This document shows, one piece after another, positions 1 to 7,039 of a stretch of 12,443 nt of DNA. The notes below the pieces were generated by a model that searched no databases, had not been told where the DNA came from, and saw only the letters and a program-made list of their open reading frames with translations. Origin of the DNA: Oligoflexaceae bacterium (lineage in GTDB: Bacteria; Bdellovibrionota_B; Oligoflexia; Oligoflexales; Oligoflexaceae); contig CANJJY010000091.1 in assembly GCA_947474445.1 (NCBI GenBank), positions 1-12,443 of the forward strand. Direction: 5' to 3'. How positions within the stretch are numbered: the first letter of the stretch is position 1; each line of letters starts with the position of its first letter. Made by a program: the position numbers and the translations under genes.

Positions 1-683
1 CGTCTATCCAGGAATGGGCTTGCTGAGACGGAGGATAGTGAGCATCAGAGGGGCACTCACGCAGGCGTAGATGCGATCAGCGCACGCCAATTGAAGAGAA
101 ACGTGATCTGATCCACCAGAGGGGATGTGGCAAGGTTTGTGTTGTGTGACGACGCTGTTCATGACGAAACCTATATCCCCAGGCGATCCCACGCTCGTGT
201 GTTATTCATTGTCTTTGCATAAAAGTTTATGAAACGCTTAGCTTCGGTCCGGAGTATAACCAAAACAATTTCGGCGCCGCAACCCCTTTGTCCATAAGCC
301 TGAGAATGGGATGACGAGGTCGTAGGGTGAGGCAACAGTTCGGTAACTTTGCACAGGAAAGTTGTGTATTCGGCTTCACTTTTTCTAAACAGCGGCCTGC
401 AGACGAGCTTCTGCGCACATCGTGTACGCTGAAAGACAAATGTATTTTATTCATTTAGGGTGTATTAAACTGAATATTAGCCAGATATATTCCGTTGCTT
501 TTCTAGCTCGACGCTCGTGGAGGAATCTCGATTTCGTAAAATTACAACATATTGGGACCGAGAAACGGAACGGGGATACGCAATTTGAACAAAGGTGCGG
601 AACGCATGGAGGCGTGAGGCAATGGTGACGGGAGAGGTCTTTCCCGCACGTTTTGCGGCGATGTCTGGGGGCAATTGTGCAGA
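1..683. other. Gene-poor stretch, no supported gene
   Basis: I see no convincing coding region here on either strand. The open frames are short (under 80 codons), lack ribosome binding sites, and their translations have no family signature or sensible hydrophobic pattern. A minus-strand frame ending at 4-6 starts only at a GTG without a Shine-Dalgarno. The stretch about 420-490 is visibly AT-rich. Around 330-390 there is a short inverted repeat (AACTTT/AAAGTT). I looked for a tRNA T-loop, the RNase P and SRP consensus cores and a terminator, and found none. It lies downstream of the VWA gene, which ends at 684. It may be intergenic, a decayed gene or an unrecognised RNA. Confidence 0.5.
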
Positions 684-1517
684 CTAATTGACGCGCACGG
701 CTTTGATGGGGAAATCGACGTTTTCCTTGACCCAGTTAAGCCAGCGATCCTGCTTTTCGATCGGGGTGTCTTTCAGGAAAATATCGGGCGCCTTCCACCC
801 TTTCATCACCTGTGCATCTTGGGTCCAGACGCGTACACGTTTGCGTGGCACCGTCTGTTGCCAGTGCATACCCGTCTCGGCCGAAGTGTAAAGGACGCGG
901 AGAGTGATCTTGCGGGATAGGTTTTCAAAGGGCTTCAGATCAAGCATCCGAAAATTGGTCTTGCCTTCCGGCGTCGGCGCGTCAGGCACTCCGTCGGACA
1001 AGAGGACAATGTCGGTCGTTTTCATCAGGAGTTTTTTGTTTTTCATAAACGTCGCAACTTGATCGAAATAAGCGTTGAAATCAGTGAACTTGTTGGTGAC
1101 TTTGGCTGGAAATATCTCGTGCAGCTGTTTCTCGATTTCTGGGATCGATTTATACTGAAAAGTCTGCAGAGGAAAAAAAGTCTTGGGCTCACCCACCTTC
1201 GCCCCACCGATGGAACCGACAAACAGAGATTGGATGACCTTGAGTCCACCGAGCCCATGGACGCGGGCATAGATATAGTGGGAAATGAATTGGATGGAGT
1301 CTTCGTAATAGGCCGTGTTTTTGAACGAGCCGCTGATATCCATACCGATGAAGAGGACTTGATTGCCCTTAGGTCCCTCGTCATCATCGCTCTCTTTAGC
1401 TCCCAGCATCATGGTCGGGGCTTCTTCTTTCGAAGGCCCCGTGCTCTTGGGCTCGACGGCTAAGAGAGGTGAACTGAGAAATATCCAGTTCCAAAGGATG
1501 AAGAGCGTTCGGAGCAT
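684..1517 (-). CDS. Exported von Willebrand factor A (VWA) domain protein
   Basis: This 277-residue protein has an N-terminal hydrophobic segment (residues 2-20, ending in SPLLA before VEP) that looks like a cleavable signal peptide, followed by an acidic linker (residues 43-47, ESDDDE-like). The VWA fold is supported by a complete metal-ion-dependent adhesion site. DISGS at 60-64 supplies D60, S62 and S64, T145 lies in FTDFN, and D175 lies in the strand DIVLLSDG. VWA domains of this kind bind Mg2+ and partner proteins, and the partner here is unknown. The start ATG lies 3 bases after the stop of the upstream membrane-protein gene. Its AAAGGA ribosome binding site lies in that gene's last codons, so the two are probably translationally coupled. 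The C-terminus (residues 215-277) is rich in Trp, Lys and Arg and I recognise nothing in it. Location in the periplasm, perhaps anchored through the neighbour, is inferred. Confidence 0.85.
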   Translation of the reverse strand: MLRTLFILWNWIFLSSPLLAVEPKSTGPSKEEAPTMMLGAKESDDDEGPKGNQVLFIGMDISGSFKNTAYYEDSIQFISHYIYARVHGLGGLKVIQSLFVGSIGGAKVGEPKTFFPLQTFQYKSIPEIEKQLHEIFPAKVTNKFTDFNAYFDQVATFMKNKKLLMKTTDIVLLSDGVPDAPTPEGKTNFRMLDLKPFENLSRKITLRVLYTSAETGMHWQQTVPRKRVRVWTQDAQVMKGWKAPDIFLKDTPIEKQDRWLNWVKENVDFPIKAVRVN

Positions 1518-1520
1518 AGC

Positions 1521-2744
1521 CTAGTCCTTTCGGAGAGATTGGCGAGATTTCTCGAGGAGCTCTCGCGTATCGAGAATATCTTTATAGCTACGGAAGGGCA
1601 GTGAAAAAAGATGGGTGCCACTGACGAGCAGGGTACAAAAATTGATGCAAGCAGCCAGTATCTGTGAGGGTGGCAAGAGAAAGGCGCTGAGAATTTCCTC
1701 GCCTTTGGTATGCACCCAATCGATTTCCCGCCGAAAATCTTCCAAAGAGGTGTGGATGAAAGCCATCATAGGGTTCACCTGCTTTTGTCCTGCTTGACCG
1801 CGACTATCATGTTTGAGATCGACGCCCGTGCGCTGAATGAGGGCTAAAAGCATGGGAATGGCCGAAGAGCCGAAGAGAAACCAGGTCATGCAGCGGATGG
1901 CAAACCACATCGCGAAGGCAATGCTGAGGATACCCGTCATGCCCAGCTCGAAGTCCTTTCCCGCATACTGAGCGAACCAAGGCACCAGAGCATCGACAAA
2001 CTCGCGATAGAAGAGAATCGTCTCGACGGCCGCAACGATCAACTCAATAAACCCGTAGGCAACCGCCGCCGCGAACTTTTTTTCTCGTATCGCTTCGCCC
2101 AGGGTATGGATGACTGCGTACGATCCCATCACAAAGAAATTAAAGACGACGAACAAGATGCCTTTGAGCCAAAGGCCGCCGGCAAACTCTCCATCGCTAT
2201 AGCTGTCGAGGACGTCGACGACAAGGGGATGCATAACGAAGGTAAAAACCAACGCTTCGATCATCGTCCAAACCGTCATCATGAGCATGGCGGGCCAAGG
2301 AATGCCAGCTTTGAAGCCGCTGTTCGACACCTCTCCAAAGGCACGCATGGGAAATAGCACAATGTCCTTGGCCATCAAGAGCAGACCAAATACCCAAAGA
2401 CGCAGGAGTCCGTAAGCCCATCCTCCCAGATTGACGAAGAGCTGAAGAATTCCGCCCCAGAAAAAGAAAATGGAGCGACCGACGTCCCACCAGGTGAGAA
2501 ACAATGCCGAAACAAATTCGCGCCTTTGAGCCCGGACGATGATAGAAAGGGCGCAAGCGACCGTCACCCAACAGCTGAAAATGATTGCGCAGGAAGGCAA
2601 GAGTATGAAGATTCTCTTGAGAACAGCCAGAGTCATGCTATCGCCCGAGCCCCAAGCGAAATCCCACATCTCGACCTGAAAAAAGATCGGAAATATGAGG
2701 ACGGTAACGATGTACTTCCAAGGTGATTCCAGGTTTTCGAGCAT
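1521..2744 (-). CDS. Polytopic inner-membrane protein, function unknown
   Basis: This 407-residue, very hydrophobic protein has about eight candidate membrane segments, roughly at residues 11-30, 42-70, 95-130 (possibly two), 152-175, 192-214, 228-246, 268-300 and 358-382. A soluble polar loop at 303-350 contains a Lys/Gln/Asp-rich stretch and an amphipathic helix (DFRREIDWVHTKGEE). The C-terminus (residues 384-407) is charged and probably cytoplasmic. I do not recognise the family: there is no transporter signature, no ATPase motif and no haem-ligand pattern I can defend. The ATG is preceded by GAGG about 7 bases upstream, a good ribosome binding site. It is the first gene of a two-gene unit with the VWA protein (3 bases between stop and start), which suggests the two act together in or at the inner membrane. 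That partnership is inference from gene order. Confidence 0.85.
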   Translation of the reverse strand: MLENLESPWKYIVTVLIFPIFFQVEMWDFAWGSGDSMTLAVLKRIFILLPSCAIIFSCWVTVACALSIIVRAQRREFVSALFLTWWDVGRSIFFFWGGILQLFVNLGGWAYGLLRLWVFGLLLMAKDIVLFPMRAFGEVSNSGFKAGIPWPAMLMMTVWTMIEALVFTFVMHPLVVDVLDSYSDGEFAGGLWLKGILFVVFNFFVMGSYAVIHTLGEAIREKKFAAAVAYGFIELIVAAVETILFYREFVDALVPWFAQYAGKDFELGMTGILSIAFAMWFAIRCMTWFLFGSSAIPMLLALIQRTGVDLKHDSRGQAGQKQVNPMMAFIHTSLEDFRREIDWVHTKGEEILSAFLLPPSQILAACINFCTLLVSGTHLFSLPFRSYKDILDTRELLEKSRQSLRKD

Positions 2745-2942
2745 GCCCTATCCTCTAGGCTAAGGTCGGTACAAGAAAGCAGTCAGAGGCAAATTTGATC
2801 ATTTTTAGGAGAGCAGGCTCGACTCAATTCACGCGGCCATCAATTGGATTAAGGGAGCAGGACGAGCGAGGTCTGACTCTCTCGTGAGTATATCACGCAA
2901 GAAGAGCTTGGCCCTGGGCAGGTTCTGCCGAGGAGACCGCAC

Positions 2943-3884
2943 TTACTGGAGGGGATTTGATTTTTGCACGCGGAAAGTCGACCAGAGCGCGATGCTGACG
3001 ATAGAGGTTCCACTCCCAAAGAGGAGCACGTGAGCTGCCATATCCCATGCAAAGAGCTTGAGTCCCATGGAGACCATGGCCGAAATTACGAGGAGGAGAA
3101 AGAGCCGTTCCAATCGCTTGTTTTTAGCCCGATGAGCCGCGATAGCCCCCAGCTGCGCACCGACCACGGACCCAAGCATCAAAAGAAGAGCCGCAGGAAT
3201 GTTGGATACTCCTGCAGCTCCGTAAATCACAGCTCCAAATACGCTTGAAAGAAAGACAGTCGCAAGACTCGTACCGATCGCCTGTTTAATCGAACAGGCT
3301 CCTAGTAAGGTCAAAGCGGGGATATAGAGAAACCCTCCTCCTAAACCGGTCAGACTCGAAGCAAGGCCGACAATGACTCCTGCTATGAGACTCGGAATGA
3401 TCGCCACCGAGGGTCGCTCAGGACCCAAGTCCAAGCGCGGGCCAAAGCGAGCCCAACGCGGCAATAATTTCACCTGCGGCCGTGAACCTTCTCTCATCTT
3501 GCGCATCAGCTCAAATAAGACATAAGCCATCAAGACAAGATAAATGATGCTGAGTCGCTCGTCCGCTTTCTCCTCTGGAAAGGCCAAGAGGATATGGCGA
3601 CCGAGGACGAGGCCCAACAAACTCGGCAAGCCGAAGAGCAAGGCCAAGCGGATGGACACATGCCCCTGCTTGAAATGCTTATACGAACCCGACAGGCTTG
3701 AACCCACCATCTGCGTCAGCGAAGTAGCTACAGCCGCAGGCATAGGAAGCCCTAGGATATGGAGAGCTGGTGTGATCAGCACACCGCCACCCACTCCGAG
3801 GAGCCCACTCAATACACCCACACCCAGACCCAGTAACACCAGCCAGGGGGGTGAGACAGAGAGAGAAGCGAGCGATACGTCCAA
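2943..3884 (-). CDS. TauE/SafE-family (UPF0721) membrane permease
   Basis: This 313-residue inner-membrane protein has the two-fold internal repeat typical of the TauE/SafE family. The first half carries GLLGVGGGVLITPAL (residues 27-41) and the second half carries SLTGLGGGFLYIPAL (177-191), each at the start of a membrane bundle. A polar loop separates the halves (about 130-160). Members move small organic or inorganic sulfur anions or related carboxylates across the inner membrane, and the substrate here cannot be read from sequence. The only sensible start is a TTG, three bases after the TAA of the upstream gene (stop, ATC, TTG). An AAGGAAA lies about 13 bases upstream, inside the preceding gene's end. 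Later GTG or CTG codons would cut into the first membrane helix. Translational coupling to the 121-residue gene is likely. Confidence 0.9.
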   Translation of the reverse strand: MDVSLASLSVSPPWLVLLGLGVGVLSGLLGVGGGVLITPALHILGLPMPAAVATSLTQMVGSSLSGSYKHFKQGHVSIRLALLFGLPSLLGLVLGRHILLAFPEEKADERLSIIYLVLMAYVLFELMRKMREGSRPQVKLLPRWARFGPRLDLGPERPSVAIIPSLIAGVIVGLASSLTGLGGGFLYIPALTLLGACSIKQAIGTSLATVFLSSVFGAVIYGAAGVSNIPAALLLMLGSVVGAQLGAIAAHRAKNKRLERLFLLLVISAMVSMGLKLFAWDMAAHVLLFGSGTSIVSIALWSTFRVQKSNPLQ

Positions 3885-3887
3885 GAT

Positions 3888-4253
3888 TTAAGCTTTCTTT
3901 CCTTCGAGGAGAGACATGAGCTTCGCTCGCATTTCCGGATTGCCGAGAGCGGCGTGTAGCTTCCACTCCAACGGCGTCAATTCCTCTAACTTGGTATCCC
4001 ACCATTCCTGCGGAACCGTGGCCAATGCTTCACTGATGATATCGCTGATCTCAAGGTTCTTGATGCCGCGGTCTTTCAAAGCGTTTTGAAAGTGAAAAAG
4101 GGCACTGCTCTCGTCCTCGACTAGATTGAGACGAATCTTGCGGCCGCCAGCGGCTTGAGCGCCCACGCGTGCGTCGCTGCCCTCAAGTCCTTCGTCCGTC
4201 GTCTCTCCAGCTGATTTAGATCTTTTTTTGCCTTCCTTTGCCACTTCAGTCAT
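3888..4253 (-). CDS. Small basic hypothetical protein, possible ribbon-helix-helix-like core
   Basis: This 121-residue protein is not recognised. Residues 1-37 are Lys, Ser, Gly and Glu rich and probably disordered. Then follow a predicted strand (RKIRLNLV, 38-45), a helix (about 47-62), a second helix (EISDIISEALATV, 68-80) and a tryptophan-containing, charged helical tail (84-118). A strand followed by two helices is reminiscent of ribbon-helix-helix DNA-binding proteins, but this is pattern reading without a family match. The ATG is preceded by GGGAG about 10 bases upstream. It is immediately upstream of the TauE/SafE-type permease, with its stop overlapping the region that must serve as the permease's translation start. 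The two are therefore one operon. It could be a regulator of the permease or an unrelated cytoplasmic protein. Confidence 0.7.
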   Translation of the reverse strand: MTEVAKEGKKRSKSAGETTDEGLEGSDARVGAQAAGGRKIRLNLVEDESSALFHFQNALKDRGIKNLEISDIISEALATVPQEWWDTKLEELTPLEWKLHAALGNPEMRAKLMSLLEGKKA

Positions 4254-4334
4254 GATCGATCAACTCCCAATAAAATCAATTAGCTTCAAGATCCGTACTG
4301 TAACGCAGTTTTGCAGGAATGCTAAGACTTGCTT

Positions 4335-4363
4335 GTTATACCATGCAAATATATGGTTTTCTA
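4335..4363 (-). promoter_or_regulatory. Candidate sigma-70-type promoter for the 121-residue gene and permease
   Basis: Read on the minus strand, an extended -10 (TGGTATAAC, with the TATAAC hexamer at 4335-4340) lies 17 bases downstream of TAGAAA (4358-4363), which matches four of six bases of TTGACA. The site is about 80 bases upstream of the ATG at 4253 and sits in an AT-rich part of the intergenic region after the metallopeptidase gene. Prediction by eye only. Confidence 0.4.
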
Positions 4364-4411
4364 GGGAGAGAAGGGGAGCGGATGAAAAAAATTCAAACCT
4401 TGATGTGCCAA

Positions 4412-4439
4412 TTACGTCCTCTCCGCGGCGAGGACGTAA
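4412..4439. repeat. Perfect 10-bp inverted repeat after the metallopeptidase gene
   Basis: TTACGTCCTC (4412-4421) and GAGGACGTAA (4430-4439) are perfect reverse complements around an 8-base loop that itself contains the palindrome CCGCGG. It lies 22 bases beyond the metallopeptidase stop, where a terminator is expected. However, the minus-strand T-run (opposite 4385-4391) is about 20 bases past the stem, so it is not a classic intrinsic terminator. It could be a transcript-stabilising hairpin, a factor-dependent terminator, or an operator upstream of the promoter at 4335-4363. Confidence 0.55.
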
Positions 4440-4461
4440 GACAGAAGGAATAGCGAACCTG

Positions 4462-6495
4462 CTACTTGCCGTGAATCACAAATTGCCGCGCACCTATCAA
4501 CTGTCCGGTTTGATCGAAGCTGAGCAAAGTCACAGGCGCCAGCTGAGCGGGGAGGGTGACCCACTCACTGCCAAAAAATCTCTGTTGCTCGGTTTCGATG
4601 AGAAAGTCCATGGGGCGATGTTCAGCGACTTGATTGAGACAATGATCGCGCGTCCCCCAGCAGAAAGCCACGCGGTCCGCACCCGCGCGCGAGGCGAGGA
4701 GGCGGATACTTTTTTCAGGAGTGGGAGCCTCCCAGAGGGCTAATTCTAACTTCGCATCGACCGTTGCGCTTTGACGTTCGAGACAAGGACCTTCCGGAGC
4801 AGGAGCCAATCCATGCTGGGAGAAGGCCTTTTGAATCAAACAAGCATGAGGACTCGGCGTCTCGGGGCGACCGTCGTCGTCATCGAGACGGAGGACGGCG
4901 GCGTAGCTATCGCGATAGCTATCGACGCTCAGCAGGTGGCGCATAAACAATTGTCCAGCGAGGTAGGTCCCGCGAACCTTGCCTTCGCTAGCGATCAAGG
5001 CCAATCGCAAATCCCAGAACGCGCCTGATACGATACCGCCTTCAAAATGAGGGCTGCCCGTATCTCGCGGAAAGATCCTATCGTTAGCTATTGTTCGCAC
5101 CGGGCTCGCATCATTGAAATAGAAACCTGGCGCGATCTGGGGATCTTCGTTGTAGAAGGCTGCAAGGGTGTCGGCGATACCTTCCGAAAATGCATAGTCA
5201 ACGATGCCGGTACTGAGACCCGAATGCGCATCGAGAGCATGACCCCATTCGTGAAAAATCACATCATTTAAAAGAGCCGTGTTCGCGCAATCAGCGTCTT
5301 CCTTATAGAGGAGGATGCGCTGCAGGCGAGGCGAGTAGTAAGCGTTGCAGGATCCGTCGGTACTATTGACTTCAACCTGCACGGGTTCATCGAGAAAGGG
5401 CAGCTCTGCGGGATCCAGAAACTGTCGCACAAAGCGATTGATGCGTTGTACCGCAACGAAGGCATTGACCGCTGCAAAGTCGTAAGACTGAGCCGTGGCG
5501 AGCAGTGAATCGCCTTGGTCGTTAAAATTAGTTAGGCTCGGTATGGAACCATCGCTGTTGACCAGCGCCGCTCGTGGTCCTTGAAGGGAGATGGTCTGAA
5601 ACACTTCATTGTCGAGGGCGGCATCCGCGCTCAAAGCGCGGTGGCGATCCGCATCATGCACCGTGGCAAATGACAGAGGAAACTCGCGAGGACCTGCATC
5701 GAGGTAGCTACGTTTGAGAGCCCGTGTTTGAAGCGAGCGGACTTGAAGGGCCACGCTATAGTTTTCAAGGACGCTGGCGTCACTGTGCAAAATTGTAACG
5801 ATTCTTTCGTCGTCCTTGCCGTCGATCAAGCGAAAGGAAGTGGCCTGCTCATGCACAAAGCCTTCGCCCCGTGCGAAGGGAATCCACTCGACCCATTTGC
5901 CTTCGATCCGGTAGAGACCTAGATCCACATGATCGCGAAGACTTTCATCTGGCAGTGCTTCATCGTTAGCGGATGTCGTGATCGGTCCGGTAGAGTTGGC
6001 TACCATTTCGGCCAGCCGCCATACACCTTCTGAATCGCGTGCGATGATCAGCTGCAGAAAACTATCACGAACAGGCGTGCCCTGGATAAATCTCTGAAAG
6101 TGAAAGGCGCGATAGCTCGCATTGAGAACGCGAGGTTGATCACTCACAGATTGCCATTCGAGCGGATCAGTGGAACCGATCAGTGACCCATAATCCGAAA
6201 GCCAGTTGATGAGTATCGGTTTTGCTTCAAGCGCTGGTAGCGCCGGCATCGAGCGGCTGTCATAAACCAGCCACGAGGCCCAGGGACTCTCGCCCAGCTG
6301 GGATCGCTGAATAATTTCAGGAAAGGAAGAGGTCAACCGCAAGGAGGAAGCGGGGATCTGATCAAAGCGTCGATGAACCCTGACTTCACTCGGTTGATCG
6401 CGCCTTGGTTCGGCCTGATCCGGCTTCACACCGCAGGCTGTGAGGCCGTATAAAGCGAAGACGCCTCCTAATAGAGCTTTGATCTTTGACTTCAT
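4462..6495 (-). CDS. Lipoprotein HEXXH metallopeptidase, M4/M36-like (gluzincin)
   Basis: This protein has 677 residues. The signal peptide ends in a lipobox (LTAC, Cys21), so the mature protein is probably membrane anchored and periplasmic or outer-surface. The region about 126-154 (YRAFHFQRFIQGTPV... then alternating hydrophobics) resembles the FTP propeptide domain of fungalysin/thermolysin proteases. The catalytic part has HEWGH at 415-419, with zinc ligands H415 and H419 and base E416. The third zinc ligand is E438 in SEGIAD, spaced as in gluzincins, and H483 in SPHFEGG is a candidate transition-state His. C383 and C403 flank the strand before the active-site helix and may form a disulfide. 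Residues about 580-677 form a C-terminal domain I do not recognise. The ATG at 6495 is chosen because AGAGGGA lies four bases upstream. An in-frame TTG at 6513 has no such site. It follows a small lipoprotein gene by 60 bases. Confidence 0.87.
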   Translation of the reverse strand: MKSKIKALLGGVFALYGLTACGVKPDQAEPRRDQPSEVRVHRRFDQIPASSLRLTSSFPEIIQRSQLGESPWASWLVYDSRSMPALPALEAKPILINWLSDYGSLIGSTDPLEWQSVSDQPRVLNASYRAFHFQRFIQGTPVRDSFLQLIIARDSEGVWRLAEMVANSTGPITTSANDEALPDESLRDHVDLGLYRIEGKWVEWIPFARGEGFVHEQATSFRLIDGKDDERIVTILHSDASVLENYSVALQVRSLQTRALKRSYLDAGPREFPLSFATVHDADRHRALSADAALDNEVFQTISLQGPRAALVNSDGSIPSLTNFNDQGDSLLATAQSYDFAAVNAFVAVQRINRFVRQFLDPAELPFLDEPVQVEVNSTDGSCNAYYSPRLQRILLYKEDADCANTALLNDVIFHEWGHALDAHSGLSTGIVDYAFSEGIADTLAAFYNEDPQIAPGFYFNDASPVRTIANDRIFPRDTGSPHFEGGIVSGAFWDLRLALIASEGKVRGTYLAGQLFMRHLLSVDSYRDSYAAVLRLDDDDGRPETPSPHACLIQKAFSQHGLAPAPEGPCLERQSATVDAKLELALWEAPTPEKSIRLLASRAGADRVAFCWGTRDHCLNQVAEHRPMDFLIETEQQRFFGSEWVTLPAQLAPVTLLSFDQTGQLIGARQFVIHGK

Positions 6496-6498
6496 GGT

Positions 6499-6505
6499 TC
6501 CCTCT
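6499..6505 (-). promoter_or_regulatory. Ribosome binding site fixing the metallopeptidase start
   Basis: Minus-strand AGAGGGA sits four bases before the ATG at 6495. It favours that ATG, which opens directly onto the lysine-rich signal peptide, over an in-frame TTG six codons upstream. Confidence 0.6.
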
Positions 6506-6555
6506 ATAATCAACTGGTAGCTCGTCGATTCTATACGTCACGTCACGATTCAGCT

Positions 6556-6804
6556 TCATTCGACCGGCAACACTTCGTAATGGGCACTGCCTCGTGAAAG
6601 GCGACCCGACCATTGCCATTCAGGAAGCTCCAATTGACCTTTACTATTCACCGAGGCAAGAGGCTGAGAGGAATACTCAAGTTGGCGACCGACCGAGTCA
6701 GCGGAGGCAGACGTCGAGCTAACTTCGGGCGAACCCCGGCGACCCTGACAAGCACCGAGAAAAACACACAGCAAAAAACTGAGCGTGAGCGCTAAATTTA
6801 GCAT
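6556..6804 (-). CDS. Small lipoprotein, function unknown
   Basis: This 82-residue protein has a hydrophobic N-terminus and a lipobox FLGAC, giving lipidated Cys19. The mature part is about 64 residues, begins with a Ser-rich linker (24-38) and ends in a short segment with LPEWQWSGR (59-67). There is no recognisable domain. The ATG has GGAG about 11 bases upstream. It is the first gene of a unit with the metallopeptidase lipoprotein: the stop is 60 bases before that gene's ATG and both are on the minus strand. A partner, inhibitor or chaperone role towards the protease is possible only by context. It could equally be an independent envelope lipoprotein. The gene is short but the signal peptide and lipobox make it believable. 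Confidence 0.7.
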   Translation of the reverse strand: MLNLALTLSFLLCVFLGACQGRRGSPEVSSTSASADSVGRQLEYSSQPLASVNSKGQLELPEWQWSGRLSRGSAHYEVLPVE

Positions 6805-7028
6805 TGGACTTTAATCTCCAGCTTGTCCCATTTACCTCTCGGGTCTCGGAGAAAGGGCCTATTGAGCTTGAGCCGCTGCGAATTAGTAAATGGTCTTCAC
6901 CGATTGCAGCGATAATTAATTGACGGAAAGATTCGCTTTTTGGCCAAGCCAAGTGAACTTCTGCAATCCCTTATTAAAAAAGTTTAAGTTTTGAATTCAC
7001 CAACCCGATATGTTCAGGAACGCACCGT
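6805..7028. promoter_or_regulatory. Divergent intergenic region
   Basis: This lies between the divergent lipoprotein gene (minus) and the exported-protein gene (plus). The stretch 6965-7000 is AT-rich and should hold the plus-strand promoter. I could not find a -35/-10 pair with good spacing in either direction. No large hairpin or repeat is apparent. Confidence 0.35.
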
Positions 7029-7035
7029 GGGAGGG
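7029..7035 (+). promoter_or_regulatory. Ribosome binding site fixing the start at 7040
   Basis: GGGAGGG lies four bases before the ATG at 7040. An in-frame ATG at 7010 has no such site and would add ten polar residues before the signal peptide, so 7040 is preferred. Confidence 0.65.
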
Positions 7036-7039
7036 ATAT

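Noticed and set aside
4..192. Minus-strand 62-codon frame at the left edge
   Set aside because: It has a GTG start with no ribosome binding site, and the translation has no hydrophobic or domain pattern.
606..645. Short CGGGA/TCCCG inverted repeat downstream of the VWA gene as a terminator
   Set aside because: Only five base pairs and no T-run on the minus strand, so it is not a credible intrinsic terminator.
1059..1463. Plus-strand open frame of 134 codons
   Set aside because: It is wholly antisense to the VWA gene, has no ribosome binding site and no family pattern. The minus-strand frame carries a signal peptide and a full MIDAS.
2197..2571. Alternative minus-strand frame of 124 codons inside the membrane-protein gene
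   Set aside because: It overlaps a coherent multi-span membrane protein. This frame is His/Arg rich with no domain and no start signal.
2915..2937. GGCAG/CTGCC hairpin after the permease gene
   Set aside because: A five-pair stem with a three-base loop and no T-run on the minus strand, too weak to call a terminator.
4228..4743. Plus-strand open frame of 171 codons
   Set aside because: It spans the intergenic hairpin and runs antisense into the metallopeptidase C-terminus. The translation is polar and Arg/Glu rich, as expected for a reverse-complement shadow.
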